DNA of 64,000 nucleotides from a bacterium (GTDB taxonomy: Bacteria > Zhuqueibacterota > Zhuqueibacteria > Oleimicrobiales > Geothermoviventaceae): NCBI GenBank assembly GCA_028275345.1, contig JAPWUV010000012.1, forward strand, positions 43,573 through 107,572. Direction: 5' to 3'. The notes below the pieces were generated by a model. That model was not told the origin of the DNA. It ran no database searches and saw nothing but the letters and a program-made list of their open reading frames with translations. Below, in pieces: positions 21,716 through 29,679 of this stretch. A program made the position numbers and the translations under genes. Numbering within the stretch: the first letter of the stretch is position 1; each line of letters opens with the position of its first letter.

Positions 21716-22777
21716 ATGGTCACAGAGATCTTGTGGGCCGGCGTGCTCGCTCTCAGGGACTACATTGCCACTCATGTCCTCACTTGTCTCGTGCCCGCTT
21801 TCCTGCTGGCTGGTGGGCTGGTCAGCTTTGTGAACCGGGAGGCGATCCTCAACACATTGGGTGAAACGGCGAACAGACTTCGCGCCTTCTCGTTAGCGAG
21901 TGTCCTGAGCTTCTTCCTCGCCGCCTGCTCCTGCACCGTAATCCCGGTGGCCAGCGGTTTGTACTACGGAGGCGCAGGCATCGGTGTCGCTTTCATCATC
22001 CTGTGGGTCGCACCCGCCTCGAACCTGCTGGCGCTCTTCTACACGGGTAACATCCTGGGCACCGAAATGGTACTCGCCCGCGTAATTGGGGCCTTGGCCG
22101 TGGCACTGCTTGTCGGCTGGGTCATGACGCTCGCCTTCGCCAGCCGCTCAGTCCAGGCAGAAACACCCGGGTACCCTGCGAGGGACCCTGAGCCACATGC
22201 CGGCAGCTTCATCTCTCGGGGACACCTCTGGCTGCTCGTGCTCATCCTCCTCTCGCTCCTGCTGCCGAACTACGTCGTGCAAAGAGGGCCCTACTGGCAA
22301 AAGGTTGTAATTTGGCTGCTTCTCACCGCCGTGGCGGCCCTTTACGCGGGGAAAAGGCTCTCTCGCGAAGAGATCCGTTCCTGGATGACGGAGGTGTGGT
22401 TCTTCGTCAGGATCATCTTCCCGCTCCTCTTGGTGGGTGTATTCTTGGTCGGGATCATCGGCAAAGTACTGCCGAGAGAATGGATCGAGCGCTGGCTCGG
22501 AGGTAATGGCCTCCGGGCATCCTTCCTCGCGACGCTCCTCGGGGCCGTGAGCTACTTCGCCACGCTCACCGAAGCGCCCTTCGTCGACACGCTAATCAAA
22601 CTGGGCATGGGCAAAGGGCCGGCTCTTGCCCTCCTTCTGACCGGGCCGGGGATCAGCTTGCCCAACTGGCTGGCTGTGGCCCGCGTATTCGGCTTCAAGA
22701 AGGCCCTTGTGTACATACCCACCGTGATCGTACTGGGCACGCTGGTTGGCTTCCTGTTCGGCCAGTTCGTCGGGTAA
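21716..22777 (+). CDS. DUF318/ArsP-type permease
   Basis: The 353-residue membrane protein has about eight to ten helices and the family motif CSCTVIPVASGLY (Cys71 and Cys73) in the first half, with a similar region containing LTEAPFVDTLIKLGMGKGPALALLL in the second. The family includes ArsP, an exporter of trivalent organoarsenicals, and many uncharacterised permeases paired with small thioredoxins. The ATG follows GGAGGTG by about 9 nt. A thioredoxin-like gene begins 26 bp downstream. No ArsR or other arsenic gene is nearby, so the substrate is open. Confidence 0.85.
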   Translation: MVTEILWAGVLALRDYIATHVLTCLVPAFLLAGGLVSFVNREAILNTLGETANRLRAFSLASVLSFFLAACSCTVIPVASGLYYGGAGIGVAFIILWVAPASNLLALFYTGNILGTEMVLARVIGALAVALLVGWVMTLAFASRSVQAETPGYPARDPEPHAGSFISRGHLWLLVLILLSLLLPNYVVQRGPYWQKVVIWLLLTAVAALYAGKRLSREEIRSWMTEVWFFVRIIFPLLLVGVFLVGIIGKVLPREWIERWLGGNGLRASFLATLLGAVSYFATLTEAPFVDTLIKLGMGKGPALALLLTGPGISLPNWLAVARVFGFKKALVYIPTVIVLGTLVGFLFGQFVG

Positions 22778-22803
22778 AGCTTGCGAGTCGGGGAGGTGCA
22801 GAA

Positions 22804-23049
22804 ATGCGGATTGAGGTTCTGGGACCGGGATGCCCTCGATGTCAGCAAACCCTTCGCAACGTCAAGACGGCGTGCGCGGAGCTGGGGATCCAGCCGGAGA
22901 TTGAGGAAATACACGATGTCCGCCAGTTCATCAGGTACGGGGTCCGCATTACCCCCGCGGTGGCCTTGGACGGCAAAGTGGTGATCCAAGGCAAGATCCC
23001 AACGGTGGACGAGCTGAAACGGATTCTGACCAGCCCGAAACACACCTGA
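22804..23049 (+). CDS. Small thioredoxin/glutaredoxin-like protein
   Basis: The 81-residue protein matches the TM0996/MTH895-type small thioredoxins: IEVLGPGCPRCQQT with the redox pair Cys10/Cys13, the cis-Pro region RITPAVALDGKVV, and IPTVDELKRIL at the end. The ATG is preceded by GGGGAGGTG. It is co-transcribed with the DUF318-type permease, a pairing common in bacteria. It may reduce or carry a thiol-bound substrate for the permease. Confidence 0.9.
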   Translation: MRIEVLGPGCPRCQQTLRNVKTACAELGIQPEIEEIHDVRQFIRYGVRITPAVALDGKVVIQGKIPTVDELKRILTSPKHT

Positions 23050-23757
23050 TTTCGACGTCCACCCACGCATTAGGCATTCGTGGATCGCTTCTGCGCAAGG
23101 AAAGATCAAGTGCCAGGCGGGGAAGCGATCCAAAGTCCCCGAGAGCCTCCTTGCGGGTCCGGCTTGCGAATGAAAGCAAGGCGGGCCAGCACAAAGGGGG
23201 AGTGCGTGCGCTGGGTCGCGCGCTTTCCTGGCCTTCCCCGAAGGCACTTCGTCGACGCCCTCGAAGGGACCGTTCCTGAGCATTCCTGACTCCGTTCAAC
23301 CGGAACGGGTCGAGCTTTCCATTCGAACCGCAAGGCGGCGAGCGATGACTGCCGTGTTCCTGCGGCAAGTCATCGGAACGGCCGCGCTCGTCCGTCCATG
23401 CCCGCCGGCTGCGAGTCTGCCTTGGAGAAAGCCAACCCACCGGCAGCCCGCCGCGACGCGGGGGATCCCGCGCCGTGGCTCCTCCCATCGCTGCACTGGA
23501 GTGTGGGTTCGGTCGTAGCGGGAGCAAGGCGGACCGAAGCGGACCTCCCCCGCGTAGCCGGAACAAGACCGGAGAACCAGCAAGGACGCGATGTCAGTCG
23601 GATCCGCCGCTCCGCATCCCGGAGGATCTGCCATGGCATGGTCAGCTTTCGCATCGACGGGCCTCCCATCGTCGTCGTGACTGAGCGGGAACTTCTGAGG
23701 GCAGATTGCGTATCAGGAACGCGACCATTCGACCAAAATCGACGATGGGTCGAAACC
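23050..23757. other. Long intergenic region, no gene supported
   Basis: About 710 bp between the thioredoxin gene and the TetR gene. Frames on both strands show low-complexity Arg/Ser/Pro compositions typical of shadow translation and no domain. The TetR operator candidate lies at its right end. No known RNA was recognised. Confidence 0.45.
23728..23754. promoter_or_regulatory. Candidate TetR operator
   Basis: TTCGACC and GGTCGAA form a perfect 7-bp inverted repeat with a 13-bp spacer, ending 3 bp before the TetR start codon. The position suits autorepression and possibly control of the whole TetR-RND-LolA-DUF1302 unit. Confidence 0.45.
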
Positions 23758-24402
23758 ATGCCTGCCAACTCCCACGACGTGAAGCGCGAACGTATCCTCG
23801 ACGAGGCCCGCGACCTCCTCCGCCACTTCGGCCTGCGCAAAGTGACGATGGAGGACATCGCGCGAAAGGCCCGCATGGCCAAGGCCAGCCTGTACTACTA
23901 CTTCCCCAGCAGGGAACATCTCTTCCGAGAGATCATCCGCCGGGAAGGCTCGAAGCTCTGGGAACGGCTCCATCGCGCCGTCGCAGAAAAAGACGACCCG
24001 CGCGATCAACTGCGCGCGTACGCCCAGACCCGCTTCCGCGCCCTTACCGAGCTCTCGATCTATTACAAGACGCTCACTGCTGAGGACTATCTGCGCCATT
24101 ACGAATTCATCGAGCGCGAACGAGAAGCTTATACCCAACTGGAGTTGCAGACGATTGAGAACATCCTCCGGGAGGGAGTCCGCCGGGGGATCTTTCGAGT
24201 CAAGGACACGAGGCTGGCCGCCTTCGCCATTATTCAGGCCATGAAGGGACTGGAGTATCCGTTGATCTCCGGGCAGGGCGTGAGCCTCGATGGTACGCAT
24301 CTGGGGATAGAGGAAGCAATCGACATGATGCTCGACTTGCTCCTCAAGGGCATCGAAGTCGCGCCCCGGTCGGAAGAGAACCACGGGCCGGGATTGCCCT
24401 GA
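23758..24402 (+). CDS. TetR-family transcriptional regulator
   Basis: The 214-residue protein has a TetR helix-turn-helix in the first 60 residues (ILDEARDLLRHFGLRKVTMEDIA and KASLYYYFPSREHLFREI) and a helical ligand domain behind it. The ATG at 23758 lacks a strong ribosome site but begins directly before the domain; the frame is open much further upstream without homology. It stands 90 bp upstream of an RND exporter on the same strand and is probably its repressor, responding to an exported lipid-like or hydrophobic compound (inference). Confidence 0.9.
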   Translation: MPANSHDVKRERILDEARDLLRHFGLRKVTMEDIARKARMAKASLYYYFPSREHLFREIIRREGSKLWERLHRAVAEKDDPRDQLRAYAQTRFRALTELSIYYKTLTAEDYLRHYEFIEREREAYTQLELQTIENILREGVRRGIFRVKDTRLAAFAIIQAMKGLEYPLISGQGVSLDGTHLGIEEAIDMMLDLLLKGIEVAPRSEENHGPGLP

Positions 24403-24491
24403 GGAGAACCTCGCGACAGTTGTGATCGGCCCTGCTTCCGTCCCCGGGAATTCAGGGCCGATCGGCTGTAGATCAACTCCGGAGCCGCACT

Positions 24492-27389
24492 ATGGACCTG
24501 CCGCGACGGATCGTGCAGACGCGTCGGTTGTGGATCGCACTGGCCTGCCTGCTAACGCTCCTGGCGGGATTCTTCGCGATCCGGGTTCCCATCAATACCG
24601 ACATCGTCACATTCTTGCCTCAGGACAGCCCCCGCGTTCAGCTCTTCAAGCACACCGACCACCTCTTCGGTGGGAATCACCTGGCCATCGTAGGCGTCGA
24701 GGCGGAAGACATATTCACAAGCCCGGTCCTGCATGTCGTAGACAGCCTGACCACGGGCTTCGCCGGGATCGAAGGGGTCTCCAGCGTGACAAGCCTCACC
24801 AACGTCATTGACTTCCGCAAGACGGAGGGGGGCATTGAGGTCACCAAGCTCATCGAGCCGGGCCAAGTGCCGGATCAGCCAGAGGAGCTCGCGAGATTGC
24901 GCGACTACGTTCTGGCCCGTTCTCTGTACCGCGACAAGCTGGTCTCCGGCGACGGCAGATTCGCCTTGATCCTCGTGCGCATCCGGGGCGATGTCGATCG
25001 CGAGGCCGTGGCGCGACAGCTTCGGACCCTTTCGAAAAACCTCGTTCACGGGCGATACCGGCTGTACTTCGCGGGCTTCCCCTTTCAGATGGAGTTCCTT
25101 GGACGCCTGATCATCACGGATCTTTGGCGGCTCACTCCCATCGCCGCGGTTCTCATCCTGGGACTGCTGTACCTCAGCTTCCGCCGCGGCCGCGCCGCCC
25201 TCTTGGCCTTCTTGACGGTCCTCCTGAGCCTCATCTGGACCTTCGGGCTGATGGGCGCGCTCCGTCTCCCCCTGACGTTGATCTCCGCCGCCACCCCCGT
25301 GCTGGTGTTGGCAGTGGGCAGTGCCTATGGCATCCATCTGCTCAAGAAGTACTATGAGCTTTCCCCCAGCTACGGCGCTTCTCCCGAGCTCGTCGCCGAG
25401 ACCCTGCGTCAGGTGGGAACCCCGATTGTCCTTGCCGCCGTCACGACCTTGATCGGCTTTCTCTCCCTCCTCAGCTCCGAACTGAGTGCGATTCGCCAGT
25501 TTGGGCTAGCTACGGGGGCAGGCATCCTGTTTGCCTTGGCCGCGGCAACGCTCGTGGTGACGGCGATCCTCGCCTCGCTGGCTCCCGAGAACCTTCCGCG
25601 AACGGTGCGAAATTCGCCGGCTGGCTCCTCGCGCCTCCCTCTTGGAGCCCTTGCATCCAGCGTAGCGCGACATCCACATCGGTGGGCTTTCTCCCTCGGA
25701 ATTCTGGCGCTGGCCTTTCTCACCGGTCTCCCCCAAATCAGCCGGGAGGTTAACCTCTCCGAGTACTTCAAGCGCAACTCGGAGGTGCGGATCTCCGAGA
25801 AGCTCATGGAGGAGCGTTTCGGCGGCAGCTACCCGGTGCAGATCCTCGTTCAGGGGCCGATTGACCATCCCGCCGTGCTCCACTGGATGCGACAGCTTGA
25901 GCGGCGATTGGAAACAGACCCCTGGCTGACTAACCCGCAGTCCGTCGCCGATCTGATCTGCGAAATGAACCAAGTGCTCAACGACCGCTACGTCGTTCCG
26001 GAGACGAACCAGGGCGTGGCCAATCTGTGGCTGCTGTTGGAGGGTCAGGAGATCCTGCAACAGCTCGTCACCGAAAATCGGCAGAACGGCCAGGTGCAAT
26101 TGAGGATTCGCTCGCAAGATTCGCAACGGATCTTCCACTCGGTGGACCTGGTGAACCGGGTGCTTCAGTCATTGCCGGATACGCTGGTTGTTGTCTCGGA
26201 CAGCGCGGTCCCAGCAGAGATGCGAGCGGCTCTCGACAGCTTTCGTGTCGGCGAAGCGATGAACGCCCTTCGCTGGGAGATGGAACGTCGCGGGCTGTCC
26301 CTTCCGGAGGCGGCGCTGCGCGCCATTCTCGAGAGGCACACTGGACGGCTGCGGGCGCAGAGTATCTCCCCAGCCATTGCCGATAGCATGGCTACAGCGG
26401 TACTACGTTTCCTGACCTCGGAGGAGTCCGAAATCCCGGTTACGGAAGTCCGTGGGCGGGACTTCGAAGGCCTGCGCGACGCGTTCAGCCGGGGAGAGCT
26501 TCAAAGCCCCCGCGATCTCGCCGGATACTTGAGGCAGGCTCTTCCCGAGGCAAGGAGGGTAGACGAAGACGCCCTGCTGCGTACCGCGGAACACGTGTGG
26601 TACCTCGCGAACGAGGTTCGGCAGCAGGCCCTGACCGATTCCTCGCTGGCTTCGCTGCTGACCCTGCTTCCGAAGACCACGGCAGATGACCCAAACCTGC
26701 GACGCGACTTGAAGTCGGCCCTCTGGAGCCTGAACCAAGAGCGTTGCTTCGTACCGGATGATCTCTTTCGCGAATGGAGCCGGCGGGCACCGATCCGAGC
26801 GGAGGAGCGGGTGGGGATCAGCGCCATCCAGTCCGGTTCGGGACCCATCTACCAAGAGCTGGACGCAAAGCTGCTGAACAGCCAAATCACCAGCCTCGCC
26901 TTCGCATTGGGGCTCGTTTTCCTTCTCCTCTGCCTGCAGCTGAAGTCTCTGTCCCTGGGATTGATCGGCACGGCTCCCATCCTCCTCACTCTCGCGGTGA
27001 ACTTCGGAGCCATGGGTTACCTGGGAATCCCTCTGGATGATGCTACGCTCATGATCGCTCCGCTGGCCGTTGGCATTGGCGTCGACTACGCCATTCACAT
27101 TTCCCACCGCCTCCGCTACGAGCTGGAACGACACTCCTCGCTGGAGGAAGCACTTCGCAGGAGCTTCGGGACCACGGGGATGGCGATCCTGATCAATGCC
27201 CTCTCCGTCGGACTCGGGTTTTGCGTGCTGCTCCTGGGCGATGTGGAGCCTGTCCGGCGATTCGGCGGCATGGTCGCCTTGGCAATGGCCGTGAGCGCTT
27301 TCGGCGCCCTCACGCTGCTTCCAGCGCTCTTGGCGATCCGGCAGCGAAAAGGTAGCCCCTCGGGATCCCGAGGGATATCCGGATCTTAG
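24492..27389 (+). CDS. RND-superfamily (MMPL-type) exporter
   Basis: The 965-residue protein has the duplicated RND/MMPL layout. A first helix (about 12-30) and soluble loop (31-215) are followed by five helices (about 220-370). A second helix and long soluble domain (about 400-795) are followed by five more helices (800-950) with conserved PLAVGIGVDYAIHI. Such MMPL-type proteins move lipids or hydrophobic compounds using proton motive force and work without a separate membrane-fusion protein. It is followed by LolA-like and DUF1302 genes, as in known RND-LolA-DUF1302 clusters, suggesting transfer of a hydrophobic molecule to or from the outer membrane. Confidence 0.9.
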   Translation: MDLPRRIVQTRRLWIALACLLTLLAGFFAIRVPINTDIVTFLPQDSPRVQLFKHTDHLFGGNHLAIVGVEAEDIFTSPVLHVVDSLTTGFAGIEGVSSVTSLTNVIDFRKTEGGIEVTKLIEPGQVPDQPEELARLRDYVLARSLYRDKLVSGDGRFALILVRIRGDVDREAVARQLRTLSKNLVHGRYRLYFAGFPFQMEFLGRLIITDLWRLTPIAAVLILGLLYLSFRRGRAALLAFLTVLLSLIWTFGLMGALRLPLTLISAATPVLVLAVGSAYGIHLLKKYYELSPSYGASPELVAETLRQVGTPIVLAAVTTLIGFLSLLSSELSAIRQFGLATGAGILFALAAATLVVTAILASLAPENLPRTVRNSPAGSSRLPLGALASSVARHPHRWAFSLGILALAFLTGLPQISREVNLSEYFKRNSEVRISEKLMEERFGGSYPVQILVQGPIDHPAVLHWMRQLERRLETDPWLTNPQSVADLICEMNQVLNDRYVVPETNQGVANLWLLLEGQEILQQLVTENRQNGQVQLRIRSQDSQRIFHSVDLVNRVLQSLPDTLVVVSDSAVPAEMRAALDSFRVGEAMNALRWEMERRGLSLPEAALRAILERHTGRLRAQSISPAIADSMATAVLRFLTSEESEIPVTEVRGRDFEGLRDAFSRGELQSPRDLAGYLRQALPEARRVDEDALLRTAEHVWYLANEVRQQALTDSSLASLLTLLPKTTADDPNLRRDLKSALWSLNQERCFVPDDLFREWSRRAPIRAEERVGISAIQSGSGPIYQELDAKLLNSQITSLAFALGLVFLLLCLQLKSLSLGLIGTAPILLTLAVNFGAMGYLGIPLDDATLMIAPLAVGIGVDYAIHISHRLRYELERHSSLEEALRRSFGTTGMAILINALSVGLGFCVLLLGDVEPVRRFGGMVALAMAVSAFGALTLLPALLAIRQRKGSPSGSRGISGS

Positions 27390-27449
27390 GCTACAGGAGA
27401 AAACGTGACTCACCGGGGATTGTCGATCCAAGCAATGGAGGTTCCGGCT

Positions 27450-28199
27450 ATGCGTGGGAAACCCGCACTCTCTCTGTCGCTCCTCCTGCTCGCAGCGGCA
27501 ACGCTTCCCTTAGCGGCTCAGGAAAGCGGGGATGAAATCCTGGCCAAAGTTCAGGCCACTCTCAATGCACCGCGCGACCGCATGGCGGTCATGAGCATGG
27601 AGCTCATCGACAAGAGCGGGAATGTCAAACGGCGGACGGTACAGATGTACCAGAAGGGGGATGAGAAACGCCTCATCCGCTTCCTCGAGCCAGCCGATGT
27701 GAAAGACGTCGGCTTCCTGGTGCTGAGCGAGGAGGAGATGTGGCTCTACATGCCGGCGTTCCACAAGATCCGGAGAATCGCTTCTCACACCAAGCATGAG
27801 AACTTCATGGGAACGGATTTCACGTACGACGACCTCGCCCAGACCAAATACTCCGACCACTACTCCGCGCAGGTCATCCGTCAAGACGGGGCCAGCGTCA
27901 CCCTCCTGCTGACGCCGAAACCTCAAGCTGATGTTAACTACAGCAAGCTGATCATGACCGTGGACAAGTCCAATTGGGTCCCGCAACGGGTGGAACTGTA
28001 CGACAAAGCGGGGACACTGAAGAAAATCCTCATCAATTCCAAGGTGGAACGAGTGGGCCCGTACTGGACGGTGACCCAGATGTCCATGGAAGATGTCCAG
28101 GACAAGCACAAGACGGTGTTAACTCTGCGCGAGGTGAAACATGACACGGGACTCGACGACGAGCTCTTCTCCAAACGCTCGCTGATGCGGGGCTCGTGA
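27450..28199 (+). CDS. LolA-like outer-membrane lipoprotein-sorting family protein
   Basis: The 249-residue protein has a signal peptide (1-24, ending in LAAQ) and the COG2834/LolA-like fold with features including QMYQKGDEKRLIRFLEP, EEEMWLYMPAFHKIRRIA and NFMGTDFTYDDL. The ATG at 27450 follows GGAGGT by 7 nt and is better than an earlier in-frame start. This family is regularly encoded beside MMPL exporters and is thought to carry hydrophobic cargo across the periplasm. The gene sits between the RND exporter and the barrel gene. Confidence 0.88.
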   Translation: MRGKPALSLSLLLLAAATLPLAAQESGDEILAKVQATLNAPRDRMAVMSMELIDKSGNVKRRTVQMYQKGDEKRLIRFLEPADVKDVGFLVLSEEEMWLYMPAFHKIRRIASHTKHENFMGTDFTYDDLAQTKYSDHYSAQVIRQDGASVTLLLTPKPQADVNYSKLIMTVDKSNWVPQRVELYDKAGTLKKILINSKVERVGPYWTVTQMSMEDVQDKHKTVLTLREVKHDTGLDDELFSKRSLMRGS

Positions 28200-28260
28200 G
28201 CACACCATGCCAATGGCACCTGCCCCTTGGGTTTGAAGGCTTTACGCAGGGAGGAAAGGC

Positions 28261-29601
28261 ATGCGACTGGCACGCTTCGCGGTGTGGCTTGCGGTTGTGG
28301 CTCTGGGGTTCCAAGCTTCAGCTCAGGCGCAAGTGGAGCTGAACGGACAGGTCAGGATGGATTACCGCGTGCGGGCCCGCGGAGATCACAGGCTCACTTG
28401 GAATGAGAATCGTTTGGACCTCAAGGTGAGCGCGAGGCTTTCCCCGAAGGCTGCGTTTTTCGGCGAGACCTGGATCCGGAGTTTCGGCTTCCCCAGAGCA
28501 ATGCAACTTGAGCAGCTCCAAGAGCGGGATCGCCGCGCCGTGCAACCATGGGCCATCGATCTCCGCGAGGCTTATCTCGACTTGTTCGGCTTCTTGTGGT
28601 CGAAACTGGACGTGAGGATCGGCAAGCAGCGCATCGCCTGGGGGACGGCCGACAAGATTAATCCGACGGACAACCTGAACCCCAAGGATTTCGAAGACCC
28701 GCTCGATTTCGGCCGGAAGCTCCCGGTGAATGCCCTTCGCATGTTTGCCTATCTTGGGGGATGGACCCTTGAGCTCGACTACGTGCCCACGTTCACCCCG
28801 GCGGTCCTCCCACCACCGGGATGGGAGATCGGCGAGACTGTGCGTGACTGGCTCCCCGGCGATCCCCACCGATACAAGTTGACCTGCAACCTCCAGCTCC
28901 CCCCTGCTACGCTCGCCAAGTCGGCCAACCTCGGCGCGAAAGTTAGTACCACCATCGCAGGCTACGACCTCTCGGCAAGCTATGCCTACGTACGGGAGGA
29001 CATCCCCTTGCCCACACGCGCCGAGCTGGACTTGGAAGGAAACACGCTGGCAGTGACCGCGGAGCTGGAATTCCCGCGCCTGCATGTTCTTGGGGCCGAC
29101 GTGGCTGGGCAGCTGCTCGGCGTAGGCCTCTGGGCGGAAGTGGCTGCCTTTCGCCCGGAATCCGCGGTCACCCTGACCATCGTCCCGCCGCTCCCCGGCT
29201 ACCAACGGCATGCGGTGCTTCCGCGCCGCACCTACACCAAGTACGCAGTGGGCGGCGACTACACCTGGCGGAACGGGATCTACCTCAATGCCCAGTACGT
29301 CCACGGCTTCTACGGAGAGCGAGGGAAGGACGGCCTGCAGGAGTACCTCCTTTGGGCCGTGGAGAAGAAGTTGCTGCATGAGACCCTCAAGTTGCGACTT
29401 GGGTCCCTGGTGCAAACCCCCAGGATCCGCGACTACTCCCGCCACCGCACCTGGATCCTCCTGCCCGAGCTGGGTTACTACCCGGTGGACAACGTGGAGT
29501 TGGTCCTCGGAGGCTACGCCATTGGGTCCCGCGGCCGGACAACGCTGTCGTCATTCGAAGGCAATGACGAGGTGTTCGTGAAGATGCAGGTCAGCTTCTG
29601 A
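28261..29601 (+). CDS. DUF1302-type outer-membrane beta-barrel protein
   Basis: The 446-residue protein has a signal peptide (1-23), many amphipathic strands, the typical KQRIAWGTADKINPTDNLNP segment of the DUF1302 family, and a C-terminal Phe (MQVSF). DUF1302 proteins are predicted outer-membrane barrels that co-occur with RND exporters and LolA-like proteins. A related barrel is encoded at the right edge of the window (WGKAEWVNPTDNINPWDY). It completes a TetR-RND-LolA-barrel unit that would span both membranes. Confidence 0.85.
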   Translation: MRLARFAVWLAVVALGFQASAQAQVELNGQVRMDYRVRARGDHRLTWNENRLDLKVSARLSPKAAFFGETWIRSFGFPRAMQLEQLQERDRRAVQPWAIDLREAYLDLFGFLWSKLDVRIGKQRIAWGTADKINPTDNLNPKDFEDPLDFGRKLPVNALRMFAYLGGWTLELDYVPTFTPAVLPPPGWEIGETVRDWLPGDPHRYKLTCNLQLPPATLAKSANLGAKVSTTIAGYDLSASYAYVREDIPLPTRAELDLEGNTLAVTAELEFPRLHVLGADVAGQLLGVGLWAEVAAFRPESAVTLTIVPPLPGYQRHAVLPRRTYTKYAVGGDYTWRNGIYLNAQYVHGFYGERGKDGLQEYLLWAVEKKLLHETLKLRLGSLVQTPRIRDYSRHRTWILLPELGYYPVDNVELVLGGYAIGSRGRTTLSSFEGNDEVFVKMQVSF

Positions 29602-29633
29602 GGCAAAGGATCCCCGCCCAAGTCCCACCTGCC

Positions 29634-29665
29634 GCCCCGGGCCTCCGCGCGGCAAGGCCCGGGGC
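29634..29665. terminator. Bidirectional terminator-like hairpin
   Basis: GCCCCGGGCCT and AGGCCCGGGGC form a perfect 11-bp stem with a 10-nt loop between convergent genes. No T-tract is present, so termination may be imperfect or need other factors. Confidence 0.6.
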
Positions 29666-29679
29666 GCATGGTTTCGACC

